A stretch of DNA of 64,000 nucleotides from NCBI GenBank assembly GCA_021234155.1, contig JAJEKV010000041.1:302835-366834 (forward strand), read 5' to 3'. Under the pieces are notes generated by a model, which saw only the letters and a program-made list of their open reading frames with translations, was not told where the DNA came from and made no database searches. Shown here one piece after another: positions 49,874 through 61,738 of the stretch (its first letter is position 1; each line of letters opens with the position of its first letter). The DNA comes from Isoetes taiwanensis. Its lineage: Eukaryota > Streptophyta > Lycopodiopsida > Isoetales > Isoetaceae. A program made the position numbers and the translations under genes.

Positions 49874-49923
49874 TGTGACGGTGCTCGATAAAAGGCGAGC
49901 CATTTACATGACTCCGACGGCGC

Positions 49924-49990
49924 ATTTGTACCAAACCGCCTAACAAATTTGTACCAAACAAATTGAACACTCGTAATAAATTTGTACCAA
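49924..49990 (+). repeat. Three copies of ATTTGTACCAA before NOP53
   Basis: Exact 11-mers at 49924-49934, 49947-49957 and 49980-49990, in direct orientation between the site II element and the telo box. Function unknown. Confidence 0.8.
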
Positions 49991-50012
49991 GCAGGCATAA
50001 AGCCCTCGTGTT

Positions 50013-50028
50013 TTAGGGTTTAGGGTTT
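50013..50028 (-). promoter_or_regulatory. Telo box, double, in NOP53 leader
   Basis: TTAGGGTTTAGGGTTT is the reverse complement of two overlapping AAACCCTAA units. It lies 9 bp before the start codon. Telo boxes near the start are typical of plant ribosomal-protein and ribosome-biogenesis genes. Confidence 0.75.
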
Positions 50029-50036
50029 GTGAAACG

Positions 50037-52531
50037 ATGGGGAAGGCCAAGACTTCACGGAAAGGGAAGAAGGCATGGCGCAAAAACATCCCTACGGACG
50101 ATGTTGATCGATTGATTGAATATACAGCTCGTGAGGAACGTACCGGTGGACCAGTAGATTCTCTTCCTGACTCTGAACTTTTCTTCGTGGACAAATTGCA
50201 AGGTTAGCTTAAACAGGTCTACATTCTCTATCTGCTACAACTTTCTGAATTTTGGTATTCAGATTCAAATATACAGAAGAAAACTCTTAAGTACCAGAAT
50301 AAAGTGCTTCATTGCGACAGCATTTTGCAAAGAAACAGTTTAATCTCCCCCCTGTTAGTGGCTCCAACAAGGAAGACAAAATTCAAGAAGAAAAATGGAA
50401 CAAAAGGTGCAGCAGTGAAGGAGATAAAAAAACCTGTAAGACCACTTGATATTGTCAATCAGATGATACAGTACTCTAATGTTTTGTGTTCTTCTTAGAT
50501 CAAACAGGTACCAGGAGTGGAAGATGTTATTAGTGATATCTGGGCTCCTGGTAAGTTTTAATGTTCGTTTGCTTTTGATAATTTTCTTAATTTGACTCAT
50601 TTTATTTTAGATGATACAAAGAAGGATAGCTCAAAGAAGTCAAAAGAGGTATTTGTATATTCCTTAGAAACTTCTTTGTACAGTTCTTGGTTGGTCCTTG
50701 CATGCATGTTTCTTTAATGCATCTGGTCGGGCTTAGCTTGGCCATTGGTACCCTCATTTCTTTTTAATTTAGCAATGAGATAGTACAGATTAATTGAGTC
50801 CATATGACAATGAAGGTATATGCTATAACGAAGGTATAAATTAATTGCTCATGTGATGTTGAATGTAGATCTAAGCTAGCTACTAATATATAAATGTCAA
50901 ATTTTTTCAAATGTTGAGTATTAACTGTTAGCTGGGTGGGCCAGAAACGAAGATTGCAGACTGATGTTCCTGCAGTGGAAGTGGATGCACCTGGCTGTTC
51001 TTACAATCCTACCTTCGCAGATCATCAGGTCCATTCTAATGCCCCTCATTGTCGTTGTGCAATGTTGCAGTATCCTATATCTGAGTAGATTTTCTGTATA
51101 CCTGACTCCTTTAAACTTGACACTGCAGGATGCATTGGGTCTTGCTGTGGCTCAGGAAATGCAAAATATTTATAAGAAAGAGCTTGAACCTGAGCCCTTA
51201 CCACGTTGTGCAGTTGGCCCTCCGGTTGAGGACGAAGATGTGAGTATATTGACATCGACTTCTCATTTATGGCATAAAAGTATGTAGATAGCAGGGATTT
51301 GAAGCTCCCTTCGGTTTTTATTCGGAGTATCAGCTATTTCTTTCTGTCATTGGCTTATTAGTACATTAGATGTAATAATTAATAATGTAGAATGATTCAT
51401 ATACATTCCTATCATAACTGGCACCATAGCATGGTCTCGTTTTATATAGGTCTTCTTTCTTGACGTTGATGAAGTCAAGTACCCAGATGATGAAGAAACT
51501 CTAGAAATTGGCTCAAGTTCAAGGTACATATAATTGAGTCGAACTTGCATAATTTCTTTAGAGGCAGATAGAGTGCATGGATAATTATATTAGGTGATAA
51601 TTAGGACGTAACAGATTTGCAGGGATGGCTTTTCAAGCTGGAAAATCTTGCATGTTCTAACTTGTACTTCTCAAACTTTTCATTTTCTTCTATGCCTGTT
51701 GAATGATGATGGCAGGGTTGTGAAGATGAAAAAACTTACACGAGCAGATATAAACAAGAGAAAACGCAAGCGTGAGATGCTTCGAGTAGAAAAAGAGATA
51801 AAAAAGCGTAAAACGTTGAATAAAGAAATATCAATGTAAGCACGATGACTCATTAGTGGTATATGAAGATTTGATTCTAACTTGATAAAGTTGATCTTAT
51901 TAGGATCCCAAAAATTGTTGAAAGCATTGAGGCTGAAGAAAAGCAGAAGGAAAAAGTCCACATTAGACGAGTGGTGTCCAGACAAGAAAGACTCGCTAGC
52001 TGTCCACCCCGTCTTGGGAAAACAAAGTATGTTTTATGGGTCTTGAACTATTTTGAATTTGATATGGTGCTGATAGAATCAGTGTCTGTAGATTCAAGCC
52101 TGAACCTGTACAAGTTCTCTTAACAGAAGAAGTGACAGGCTCATTGCGTAAGCTAAAGGTGCACATACAGCTCAAAATCAGTCTTTATTTCTTCATGACA
52201 TTACATGAGGCATAGCTGGGACCTTGAATTATTGCAGGGTTGTCACACATTAGCAAGGGATAGATTCAAAAGTTTGCAACGACGAGGCATTTTAGAGCCA
52301 CGAGTACCTGCAAGGTATGTAAACTGTTTGTATTGTTACATTTATGTGAAATTGTGACGTTTATGTAGATTAATTTTAATCTTGGAACTTCATGTGAACA
52401 GGAAAAAGGTCGCTAAAATGAGGGTAGAGTATGTACCTGGAACCAAAGGCTTGAAAGAACGTGAATCACATGCCACATTAATGGCAGAGATTAGGGCCAA
52501 GAAGCACCCTGCTGCAGATATTCCACTGTGA
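50037..52531 (+). CDS. NOP53: Ribosome biogenesis protein NOP53
   Basis: Twelve exons join in frame to 404 aa: 50037-50202, 50263-50435, 50499-50550, 50611-50648, 50945-51028, 51129-51239, 51450-51523, 51716-51835, 51904-52026, 52092-52158, 52238-52314, 52402-52531. All junctions are GT-AG. NOP53 (human GLTSCR2/PICT1, Arabidopsis SMO4) acts in the nucleolus in 60S subunit maturation and recruits the exosome with MTR4 for 5.8S processing. Family phrases are SRKGKKAWR at residues 7-15, VDAPGCSYNP, AVAQEMQNIYKKEL, LTRADINKRKRKRE, RQERLASCPPRLGK, FKPEPVQVLLTEEVTGSLRKLKG and TLARDRFKSLQRRGILEPR. The start is the ATG before GKAKTSRKGK. The C-terminus is longer than in some relatives. The end of exon 2 has an alternative donor (AAAAG|GTGC, about 26 bp upstream). 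Telo box and site II precede it. Confidence 0.93.
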
Positions 52532-53378
52532 TTTATACAACGCATAGCCACATTAGTGTGAGCATTGGTTATTTAGTTGGTCTCTTGCAGGGCTATCTGA
52601 CTCTTTATGTCCGTGCATATCACCACTCTATAAATGTGTCAGCAGATTGCATGTATATGTAATGTGCCAAAACAACCAAGCAGCTGTTCAAATTTGACAT
52701 TATTTTTAGTGTTCTGGTATGTTCTATATGCAGCAGTGCCCAATTACTTCTATTGTGATTGAATATGTGGAACATACATCTCTAGACCTGTCAGGTTGTG
52801 GATGGAACCTTCGTGCACACACACAGCAACTGTACCCATGCTGATTTACTAAATGCATGAATACGAGAAATTTATCACGGGGCTGAATCACTTACTGGTC
52901 TGAGTTTTGTTTGTTATTGTGCTGGGGTGGGTTGGGGGATTCCCTTATAATTAAAAGGATATGCCATCTACATTCATAAGGTGGTCAAAAACACCCTTCA
53001 GATACCAGCTTTTGAAAGCTAATTTAACCCTTAGAGTTTGTAGTTTACCTCAAAAATAGGGTGAACAACTACATGCAATCTCTCTATGCTATCTTCATGC
53101 AAAGCTTTAGGCCACAGCAAAGAATGTACCAATTATGGAATTATTGCACCCTCAAAAGTCCAGCACAAAACAATACTGAAGCTCCAGTCATCGTAATGTA
53201 TGCACCAACAACCTTAGACTCAAATCAACCTTAGATTCAGATTGAGGAGCAGTAAAATGACAATAGAAGTTTATTAGGGACTGCGTACAAAAGATTAATA
53301 AATGGTCCACTAATGATGTAAAATGAAGGTTCTCAAGTCACACAAGCAAGATTATAAGAATACTACTATTAAATGTGT
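52532..53378. other. NOP53 3' flank and intergenic DNA
   Basis: No coding capacity recognised. No strong AATAAA was pinpointed directly after the stop; AT-rich stretches are present. Confidence 0.4.
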
Positions 53379-53406
53379 GCCCGGCGTTGCTGGGCTAATG
53401 TTCTAG
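53379..53406 (+). mobile_element. Helitron-type 3' terminus 2
   Basis: Stem GCCCGGC-GTT-GCTGGGC (one G-T wobble) followed after 7 nt by CTAG. This matches the terminus at 42662-42689 in stem sequence and spacing, in the same orientation. The base after CTAG is C, not T, which may be a later mutation. The 5' end was not found. Confidence 0.5.
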
Positions 53407-55702
53407 CATGTGTTTTTGCTCGGGCTTTAACGTCCATATGTGCAACTTTGACAATATCGCATGTCAATATTGGCAAGAATGGACATTATTTATTTTCGAA
53501 ATTATTTTATTATTGAAATTTTCTAATGACCATATCAGACTTTGCATTTATGGATTTCAGAAGAGAAAAGAATGCTTTATATGGAATGTGTTGCGTTGCC
53601 ATGCTAATGTCATGTCTTGTGTTTTCACTTGGCATTTAATGTCAGTAAATCTGCTTCTTTTGAGAACATCACAGGTTGATGCTTGCAAGAATGGACATAA
53701 TTTGCGTATGCAAATATTTTTGTTGTTGAAATTGTCTAATGACAGTATCATCAATGTATTAACTTTGCATTTAAAAGGTGCATTATAGTAGAGAAAACAA
53801 TGCTTTATAAGGAATGTGCGGGCCACATAAACATTTCTCCAAAGTAGAAAATTTGGGAAGATATACCTAAAATTTATGCCCAAAATTTCACGCTTAGAAG
53901 TAGTAAAGTACATTAACAACAGATAGGTACAGCTATGAAAAACATAAACATGTGCATTGTGGCATCGAACTTAAATGTTTCAAATTTGATAATATAATTA
54001 GAAAAAAAAGGTACATTACAATAACTCTTCCCTTTAGATGGAATATTGCAATGGTAAATAACATAGTAGTAGCTTATGTGCAATTCAAAAACCACTTCAA
54101 CATTTGCTAATGACATATCTGAATATGTTGCCTATTTTAATCGGCAAGAGAACTTGCATGTTGGAATTTATCTAAAACTGGTATTTATTGAAAAAACCAA
54201 GCAAATATGTGCTTACAAAATTTAAATTGTGTGATGTTTTTATTTCCTTGGAGCTTCAAGATTTCAAATGGACTTAAGATAAATGAAGACTTCCATAATC
54301 ACAATGTAGAATGGAAGGGTAGAACAAAAGTACACATGTAATAAGGGGATCAGATAGCCCTTTAGGCACAAAGCTAGAAAATCTTAACATACACAAACTT
54401 TTGTTCTTGCATAATAAATCAATGTTCTCTTTGCACAGGCGTTGCTACCATATACAGGGCGCGTGCTTTTGTAGATGTTGTAACATTGCCTCGTATATTT
54501 GGAGAGGCCAATAAGGACCTGGATTGTCTCATCATGTAAACGTGTGCCCGTCGTTACCACATATATAGGGCATATGTTTATATGGCTTTCAAAAAAACTG
54601 GATGTTATAGGATTCATCCGAAAGCAATTTTGGTCATAGCTCTCAATGTAAACTCTCCACATGCATGGTTCCAACATGAAAGATGATTTTAACATTATTT
54701 GTTGTTCAATGGGGAGGTTAGATCAAGGCCACATGTAACCAACAATCTAGTGTAAATGTCGTGTATATGTGTTGTGTCTAGTTAAGTTTTTATGCTCTAG
54801 TTAAGTTTTTATGCATCGTGTCTCTCCATATAACCTCTTCATGTATGTGCCTCCAACATGATAGAGTTATTTGTAACTAAAGAAAATACAGCATCTGTCA
54901 CGAACATTGTCGATTTGTCAATTAAATTTGAACATTGCTCAAACCAAAATATAAGTTTTGTATTGTTATGCACCAAATAAAGCAAAAAAGTTTGCGCCCA
55001 ACCCTTTTTTAGCCAACAATCTATGCATCTATAACACACCCAATGCATGGGTTCCATTACACAATCCCTTACTATTTTCGACTAGGCACTCATATGCCTC
55101 ATGTTGTCAGGCATAATCTTGGCACCTCTATTCAAATCTTTCATTTAATTCCATTCTACAGTATAGGTCTCTGTGTAGCTGCAATGATTCAAATAAAAAC
55201 AAAGCTACAACAACTTAAATAAGACCATTACATTGCCCAACATTTCAAGGAAAAAAAAATGCAAGGAATACAAATCATTTAATAAGCAATTACAACTTAG
55301 GCAAAAACACACACTACAATAATATTCCTAATCCATGGCTTATGGCCATTTTGGAATGGGGTCTATAAAGGCATATATCAAAATTATAACCGAAACTCAT
55401 GAAGCAATGCCAAGTTATTACATAAATTTTTTAATTTCAGAGTTTAGTTGATGCCATAGAAATTGTTGGGTTTTGTCCACATGGGGAACTAACTCTTGCA
55501 AAGGGAGAGGGAGAGTTGTTAAGGATTAAGTAAAATTTATCTAGCTTGGACTTTAGTTAATACCATTTTTTTAAATTGTTGGGTTTTGCCCATAAGTTCA
55601 AAAATGAAACTATCTATTTCGAAGTGTGCAAGGTCATGCCACAAATCACCAGCATATTTACTTCTGAGAAGTAGATATCCCATTCTATTCTCACGTTTAG
55701 GG
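53407..55702. other. Intergenic, no gene recognised
   Basis: AT-rich. Frames up to 126 aa (53408-53788) are low in complexity and lack motifs. Two loosely similar stretches (ACAGGCGTTGCTACCATATA near 54436 and CCCGTCGTTACCACATATAT near 54546) recall the Helitron hairpin sequence in decayed form. Confidence 0.4.
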
Positions 55703-56440
55703 TAGGGATGTGAATGTTGCATCCTCTGCCTTTCAGTTTCCAAACAAAATAAGGGAACTGGTCACATGAAAGTTTTTGACATGAAGGACTTGATGTCAAC
55801 ATGGATCCATTCCACAGGTGGCAAACAAAACATGGGACCTGGTCACAAATGATCTACTGTAACTTAAAGTACCCCTCGTGCATTCTCAGGGCCACAGAAT
55901 CAAATACTAAGGCCATTAGCAAAGGGAAACTGTGGCATATAATACTGGTGCAACATTGGAAAACTTACAAATGGAAGCGTCTATTCATTCAGACGAAAGA
56001 ATACTTAGTTATGTGCAGTTGGCGAAGAAAATCACAAACCTAAAAAGAACCATGGAAGGAGCCGTAACGGGTCAGAAATGGTCTCATGGAAGAAGCCATA
56101 GCGGCTTAGAAGCGGTCGATCCATGGAGCAGCATGCGTTATGTAACTTGGAGAGAGCGGAATAGAAGGAAATATTGCGAGGGATGTGAATGCTGCATCCT
56201 CTGCCTATCAGTTTCCCAAAAAAAAAAAAGGGAAATTGGTCACATGAAAGTTTTTGACATGAAGGCCTTGATGTCAACATGGATCCATTCCACAGATGGC
56301 AAACAAAACATGGGACCTGCTCACAAATGATCTACTGTAACTCAAAATATCTCTTATGCATTCTCAAGGCCACAGAATCAAATACTAAGGCCATTAGCAA
56401 AGGAAAACTGTGGCATATAATACTGATGCAATAAAAACAA
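55703..56440 (+). repeat. Direct repeat pair, ~250-330 bp
   Basis: 55703-56030 and 56182-56440 share a GGGATGTGAATG start, a GTCACATGAAAGTTTTTGACATG block, a TGGATCCATTCCACAG block and the block ending GGCATATAATACTG. The end of copy 1 (GTTATGTGCA) recurs in diverged form at about 56852-56930. The duplication therefore overlaps the small membrane-protein gene remnant next to it. Confidence 0.75.
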
Positions 56441-56641
56441 CCTGCAATGCCTGCATACAGTTTGCTGCAAGTAAGAAAATGAACCAATTTTAAAGGAAAA
56501 TATGAATAGCCAAAAATGTAGCTGACAAACCAAGGAAAACTCAAATCAGTAAATACTCATTTAAAATGGACAAATGATATTAAAACCACAAAACCACAAA
56601 TAGTTGCTACCAACTGTGAAGAATAGTCATAATTTCAACTG

Positions 56642-56989
56642 TAAAATTTACTACGATAAAATGTTGCTAGCAATGGAACAATGGCCAGCCAACCTATGAT
56701 GAAGTTCAGCCCAACAGTTATGCCTTCATGGCAAAGGTTTCCATCTAGACTGGGCAGCATGCCATTGCTAATTTGATGTCCACTTTTTTCAAGCTCGAGA
56801 TGCTGAAAAATTCCATATGAATGGCCAGTTCGCTAAAAACACAATCTAATTGGAGAACTTACAAATGGAAGAGTCTGTTGATTCAGACGAAAGAATATTC
56901 AGTTATGTGCATCTGGCAGTAATATGGAGTGCAGAGAATGCAATTAATGAAAGCATTATAAAGGCCCATAAACTCGTACTGAAGTTCAT
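56642..56989 (-). CDS. Small secreted/membrane peptide remnant, AG-peptide-like
   Basis: Minus strand: an ATG at 56989 opens MNFSTSLWAFIMLSLIAFSA, a typical signal peptide ending near HITARC, then hits a stop at 56903. Further left, about 56760-56640 reads SLDGNLCHEGITVGLNFIIG then WLAIVPLLATFY and stops soon after: a hydrophobic C-terminus after a DGxxxxEG motif. Classical arabinogalactan peptides have a signal peptide, a short Pro-rich core and a DG...QGIAY hydrophobic tail, and this layout is similar. No proline-rich core is seen and the two parts are out of frame. It is either a spliced gene with an exon I cannot place or a pseudogene. Confidence 0.3.
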
Positions 56990-57159
56990 CACTGTAGGTA
57001 TTTTTGCAGAAATGCTTTAAATTCAATTTGCAAGCAAATAAATGTCTTTGTAATTCTGCGCCTGTAACAACCCTCTGCAACTTAAGATTCAAAGAACAAA
57101 TTGAAAAATTAAGGAACATGTTTAACATGTAAATTGATATGCAAAGAATCACATATTTA

Positions 57160-58250
57160 ATACCTTCTAACTATGCGGCCGTCTCTCGATTTGTAAAATG
57201 CCCTCGATCAAATGATTTCTGCAAAAAAACCAAAGCTTCAAGCACAATTAAGGGAAGATTTATTCACAGGGTACAATCAGATGCATAGAATAAAAGAAAA
57301 ACCTAAATAAACTCGCACTTGAGCTTGGAAAAGAGCTTGGATTCTTGAGTCCATCTAAAGAGCTAATGAGCTGGAATCTTGAATGCTTCCTTATGTGATT
57401 GCAAATGCTTCCACCTCCACTATGGCTGCTGTCTTTGCCCCACCAGACATCTGCCATCACACCGTCACCAAAAGATGCAACCGACACAAACATATCTGCC
57501 ATCGCTGCCCTGTAAAAGGAAAAAAAAAAAAATTGTTATGGTTATGTTTTGTCTAATGAAAAATGGAAATAGAAACAGAAGTGGGATAGAAAGAGAAGTA
57601 GACCCTGCATTCTTCAAGAGAACAGATGAAATCGGGATTTGTGAGCAGTGCAGGGCTTTGAAGGAATGGGCGTTGAAGGAAGGGAACCGGAAGAAGGGGA
57701 CAACAAATATATCCTTTTGCCGAACTCGCTTACTCTTCAAACTTACTCTGAAAATACCTTCTAGATAAATGAAACCTCTGAACAAAAATGTCCGAAGAAA
57801 CAGATACATCTGAAAAAAAAATTTACCTTTAGCTTGACGTTGTTTTGGTAGCCGAATGCTTTTCAGTTGCAAAAAAATGAAATAGGTAACTAAAATCATA
57901 GCTTCATGCTCAAGGATGGAGCCGGAGGAGGAAAAATGCAACCTCAAAATCCATTCACTTTGAGCTGCCAAAATGCTGACCAGTGAAACCGCTTGCTTAC
58001 TCGTTGCTCCTGCCGCTTGCTTGCTTGCTACCCTAAACAAATCCTTAATCAAACCACCATCTTCAAAGCCAATCATCACAGTGAATACCGAATAATCAGC
58101 TGTTCGGTTTCAGAGAGGAGAGTCGTTTCAGAGGGAGGGTTAAGGAAAAAAAAGAAATGGCTTAAAACATGAAAACGTTGCCCGAAAAACAAAAAATGTT
58201 CCCAAAACTTACGCTTTTGGCCCAAAACTCACGCCGGAAAAATGCGGACA
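57160..58250 (-). other. Exon-like minus-strand frames, gene unidentified
   Basis: Minus-strand open pieces with plausible splice borders: 58079-57840 (MMIGFEDGGLIKDLF start, ending near a GTAAAT donor) and 57515-57305 (after a TACAG acceptor, containing ADMFVSVASFGDGVMADVWW). They might be 5' exons of the gene whose remnants lie at 56.6-57.0 kb. I do not recognise any domain. The continuous 204-aa frame across 57465-58079 runs through the presumed intron and is probably not the real product. Confidence 0.25.
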
Positions 58251-58517
58251 CCGGCGTGAGCAATGATGGCAAAAACATTCTAAGTAAGTAGATTACCAGG
58301 AGCGTCATAAGGAATCCAATTTATCATCAGCACTAAATGACCATGTAACTTTTTACCAACAGTTGAATATACAGTGTCTTATGACAACAAATTGCCATTC
58401 ATAAGCCAATCTTCTGCTTTCTCCATGGAGCTGACATAGAGGCGGAAGAGTGGCGATCCATCTCTGGGATCTGAACCATAGATTTTTTATGATACTGAAC
58501 AAATGCTATTACTAAAG

Positions 58518-59713
58518 TCATGCTGCAACTGCTATTGGCACAGGAACCTGCTTCTTTGTTTGAGAGGGTTCTTGGAAGTCTTCCTGTACAACAAAACATG
58601 ACTTAGTTAAATAAGCAGTAGGACATCAATCGAGTATGTGGTATAATACAGATATGACATAGTTAAGCAACAGGAGCGCAATTAAAATATGTAATGTAGC
58701 AAACATATGACATGCTTAAATAAGCAGCAGGAGTGCCCTTGGAATGTGCAATCTGAGAACTACATATATGACATGGTTAAATAAGCAGTAGGGTATCGAT
58801 GAGTATGTAATCTAATACACCTCTGACATAGTTAGATAAGGAGCATAGGAGCCCGTAGAGTATGTAATGTAGCACATCTATTACATACTTAATTAAGCAG
58901 CAGGAGTGCCCTTAGAATATGCAATCTGACAATAAATTAAGTGGGATATGAAGTATGTAACTTAAGCACACCCACCATGTTGTATATAACTGTGATATAA
59001 AGGGAACAACTTGGGCACCGAGCAAACTCTTCCCCATTTCTAAGATCGTCCTGCAAGCAACATGAAAAATAGCAATCCCTTATAAATGATCATTCAGAAC
59101 ATGCTGCGAAAATAAAAATATAGCTTGTCGATCAAACAACGTACTCCAAGAATAAAAAATATGGCTTGTTTAAAAGTCAACAGGAAACTAGGCTCCCCGT
59201 CAAACCAGCTATTGGAAATTGTCTTCGTGTTTTCTCTAACAGTTAAAAGTTTTTGGATCCAGTAAAGAGTATAGAACAATCAACCTCACTGTAAATATTT
59301 AGGACTGCATAAATATTCGAAGGGACAAAATTAACTTTTTGTTCATGTTTTCTTCATATCAAATAGTGGAGGCACAGTTGAATATCTAATCTCGTTATTC
59401 TTGTGTCCAATAGGCCTTGCTGTATCAGGTAATTCCACCAGCTCCTTTCATGTTTCTCTTTATTCCAAAACAGAATCGAATATCTAATCTTGTTATTCAT
59501 GTGTCCAATAGGCCTTGCTCGAGCTTGTGAATTACTATTTCGGGTGTCAACCATCCAAGCATCGCCTAGAAATAGACAGAATTCATTAAGCAAAGGTACC
59601 AAATAACGTACACGAGTAATCTGAAAGAGGTCTCCGCACGGACAAGGATATGTATAAGCCTGCAAATCGTTGCTCCACTCCATATCCTCGATCTCCACGT
59701 CGTCATACGACAT
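58518..59713 (-). CDS. DPH3: Diphthamide biosynthesis protein 3 (CSL zinc finger)
   Basis: Three exons on the minus strand, 59713-59612, 59050-58976 and 58583-58518, join in frame to 80 aa with GT-AG introns. DPH3 (KTI11) is a small iron/zinc protein that donates electrons to DPH1-DPH2 for diphthamide synthesis on eEF2. It also serves Elongator-dependent tRNA modification. The DPH-type zinc finger is complete: C24 and C26 in YPCPCGD, and C46 and C49 in ARCPSCS. The phrases MSYDDVEIEDMEW and LYITVIYN are highly conserved. The last exon gives a short variable tail (EDFQEP to AVAA). The start is the only upstream ATG in a conserved N-terminus. Intact and probably functional. A TTTTAGGGTT motif lies about 15 bp before the start. 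Confidence 0.95.
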
Positions 59714-61221
59714 CCTTCCCGCTCCTTTTAGGGTTCCAATTAGGACTAGTGTGTAAAATTTTTTGTTTTAATTCTGAAGTATTGAAAACTTAGCCTAGCA
59801 CTTTTTGTTGCCCGAAATGGAGGTTGAGGTAATCGAATATGCTTCCGAATCTTTTATGTGTGACGGTAGATATGTTCAAGAATAAGATGTGAATGGCTGA
59901 GATTGTTGCATGGCTAAGAGTAAGAGTTAAAAAGTAGGGATTCCTAGTTTCCACGTTCCTTTCTATTTTGGTTTTAAGTTAACTGATGGTTAGCTGGGAG
60001 CGCTTTGAGAGCTGTTGGTCTCAGGCCCTAACCCTTGTCCGATAGCTTTTGATTTTCCTCTTCATCCCTTTTAGCGTTTGGATCCTCGGATCCTTTCTTC
60101 AGTGTTTTGCACATTCATGCTTTATGGGTTTCAGTTCTAAGAGACCCCTTGTCTGTCGAATCCTTCTCATGTAGTGCTTTGAATCGGTGGTTTCTTTTGC
60201 TGCTTTTGCTCGGGTTGTTTGGCCAGCCTTCCAGGCCATACATGTTTTCAACTCTGGAATTTTGTTGCAATGGGGCAATTGTGGAGGACCCGGAGTTGAG
60301 TCCCTTCTATTCTGAATCTCTCATTTTTATAGGTGGGTGATACAACTTAAGGGTGATCATCAAAAGAATGTTTTATCCAAGTATGTGAGACATGGTTTAG
60401 TTGCTAATGTTAGGTATGTTAGACATCTTTTAGTTGCTATCTATCGACATAGTGTTTTCAAATTCTCTAGTTTCTAAAAGTAGTTGATTCAAGTTTTTGT
60501 TGTGTTGATTTCAGGCTAGAATTGTGAAGAAGGATCAAATAAGAATTCATAGATCTTGATTCGAAGTTTGTGTTGTTGATTGTATAGTGTGTATACATGT
60601 TTGATAGGTTATGCTTGATTGGCCTGTTTTTCTGGCATACCTTCTTAACTAGCATGTTCTGTTTATTTTATTTTTTTCTTTTTGAAGGACAAAAAAAAAC
60701 ATTTCGGTCAAGACTAGCCTAGACCTCAGCTATACTAGCCCCAACATCACTCTTGGTCAATCTCTTAGTTGTCTTATCATCCTAATCTTGTTCTATTAAT
60801 CGAAAGTAAACATTACAAGATGTACAAGAAAATGCTCATGAAACATGAGCCTGGAGTATGATGTACTTACTCCAGTATAGGAGACTAATGATAAGAATTA
60901 ATTTGAAGATATGGAATCCAAATATGGTCCCTTATTTCTTACGTGATAAAGGAAGACTAGATCAGTATCTTAGCCGGAGGTGCAATAATAATAACACTAT
61001 GAACATATGAATAAATACCTTGGAAAGTGCGCAGCTACGACGCTCTCACATTGGCCACAGTAACCAACCAGACCCTAGACAAAATGCCCCCTGCTTAGCT
61101 AGGGCCCATGGACCTGGGTAGGATGCCAAGAGAACATATTGGCTATCCAGTGTACTGGTAAATAAAACTCGGAGCAACCAGGATCATAGTGATTGAACTT
61201 CAACACAAGAAAAAAGATACC
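59714..61221. other. DPH3 upstream region and intergenic DNA
   Basis: CCCTAACCCT near 60026-60035 is a telo-box-like sequence that could belong to an unannotated plus-strand transcript. Downstream, an open stretch 60107-60340 has a leucine-rich hydrophobic core (RWFLLLLLLGLFG) and ends near an ATAG|GTGGGT donor, but it has no ATG at its start. No product assigned. Confidence 0.35.
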
Positions 61222-61374
61222 ACACTACATTACTCGGTTGGGCCCTACCCCCAACCACTTTACATTGCGTCTGTTAGGATTTGACCCCCAACAGTACCGA
61301 GTGCGATTCTGGGCGGTCTCGAACTCGAGACCACATTGCTAAGGAACTAGCGTGTTACCACTAGACCAAACGCC
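61222..61374 (-). mobile_element. tRNA-derived SINE, copy 2
   Basis: Minus strand: A box TGGTCTAGTGGTAAC, B box within GGTCTCGAGTTCGAGACC, then the shared body (AGAATCGCA, CAATGTAAAGTGGTTGGGGG, GGGCCCAAC). It has the same structure as 19105-19260, but the B box is closer to consensus here. Confidence 0.75.
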
Positions 61375-61738
61375 AATGCTCAAGTGTTTCGACATCTAAA
61401 AGCCAAAGCGGGTATATTGCAGAGATACAAAGATCATAGCAATGCCGCAAGGCATTTACACACAAACACCTGTGTAAAACTTGCCACCAAAATACAGAAA
61501 CTCTAGAATGGAGCAACTTGTTCCAAAGCCAGCGCCATGTACGAGCCCACATGGTTTTGGGATCTGCAATTGCCATCCATTTGGTGGTGGGAGAGGCCGT
61601 GGAGCTTGCCATAGAGGGCGTGATAGAGGCAGACAAAGTACTTGTCTTTGTAAATATCCTCGTGACAACCCCATGGCAGGTAGATATGTATATATATGCC
61701 ATATGTGGGCACCTAAACACGGGACATAAAGCCTTCAA
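61375..61738 (-). pseudogene. Reverse-transcriptase zinc-binding-like (zf-RVT) fragment
   Basis: Minus-strand open frame of 125 codons with no stop. Its centre, WRWLWNKLLHSRVSVFWWQV then LHRCLCVNALRH, resembles the zf-RVT region found at the C-terminus of plant non-LTR retrotransposon polyproteins (W..LW......K...F.W). The frame runs on its downstream side into the head of the SINE and ends there. The similarity is short and by eye only. Confidence 0.4.

Noticed and set aside
53408-53919. 126-aa and 120-aa frames on opposite strands
   Set aside because: Both are low complexity in AT-rich DNA, overlap each other and show no motif.
57465-58079. 204-aa continuous minus-strand frame
   Set aside because: Its middle is intron-like and T-rich between a plausible donor and acceptor; the reading is likely accidental read-through.
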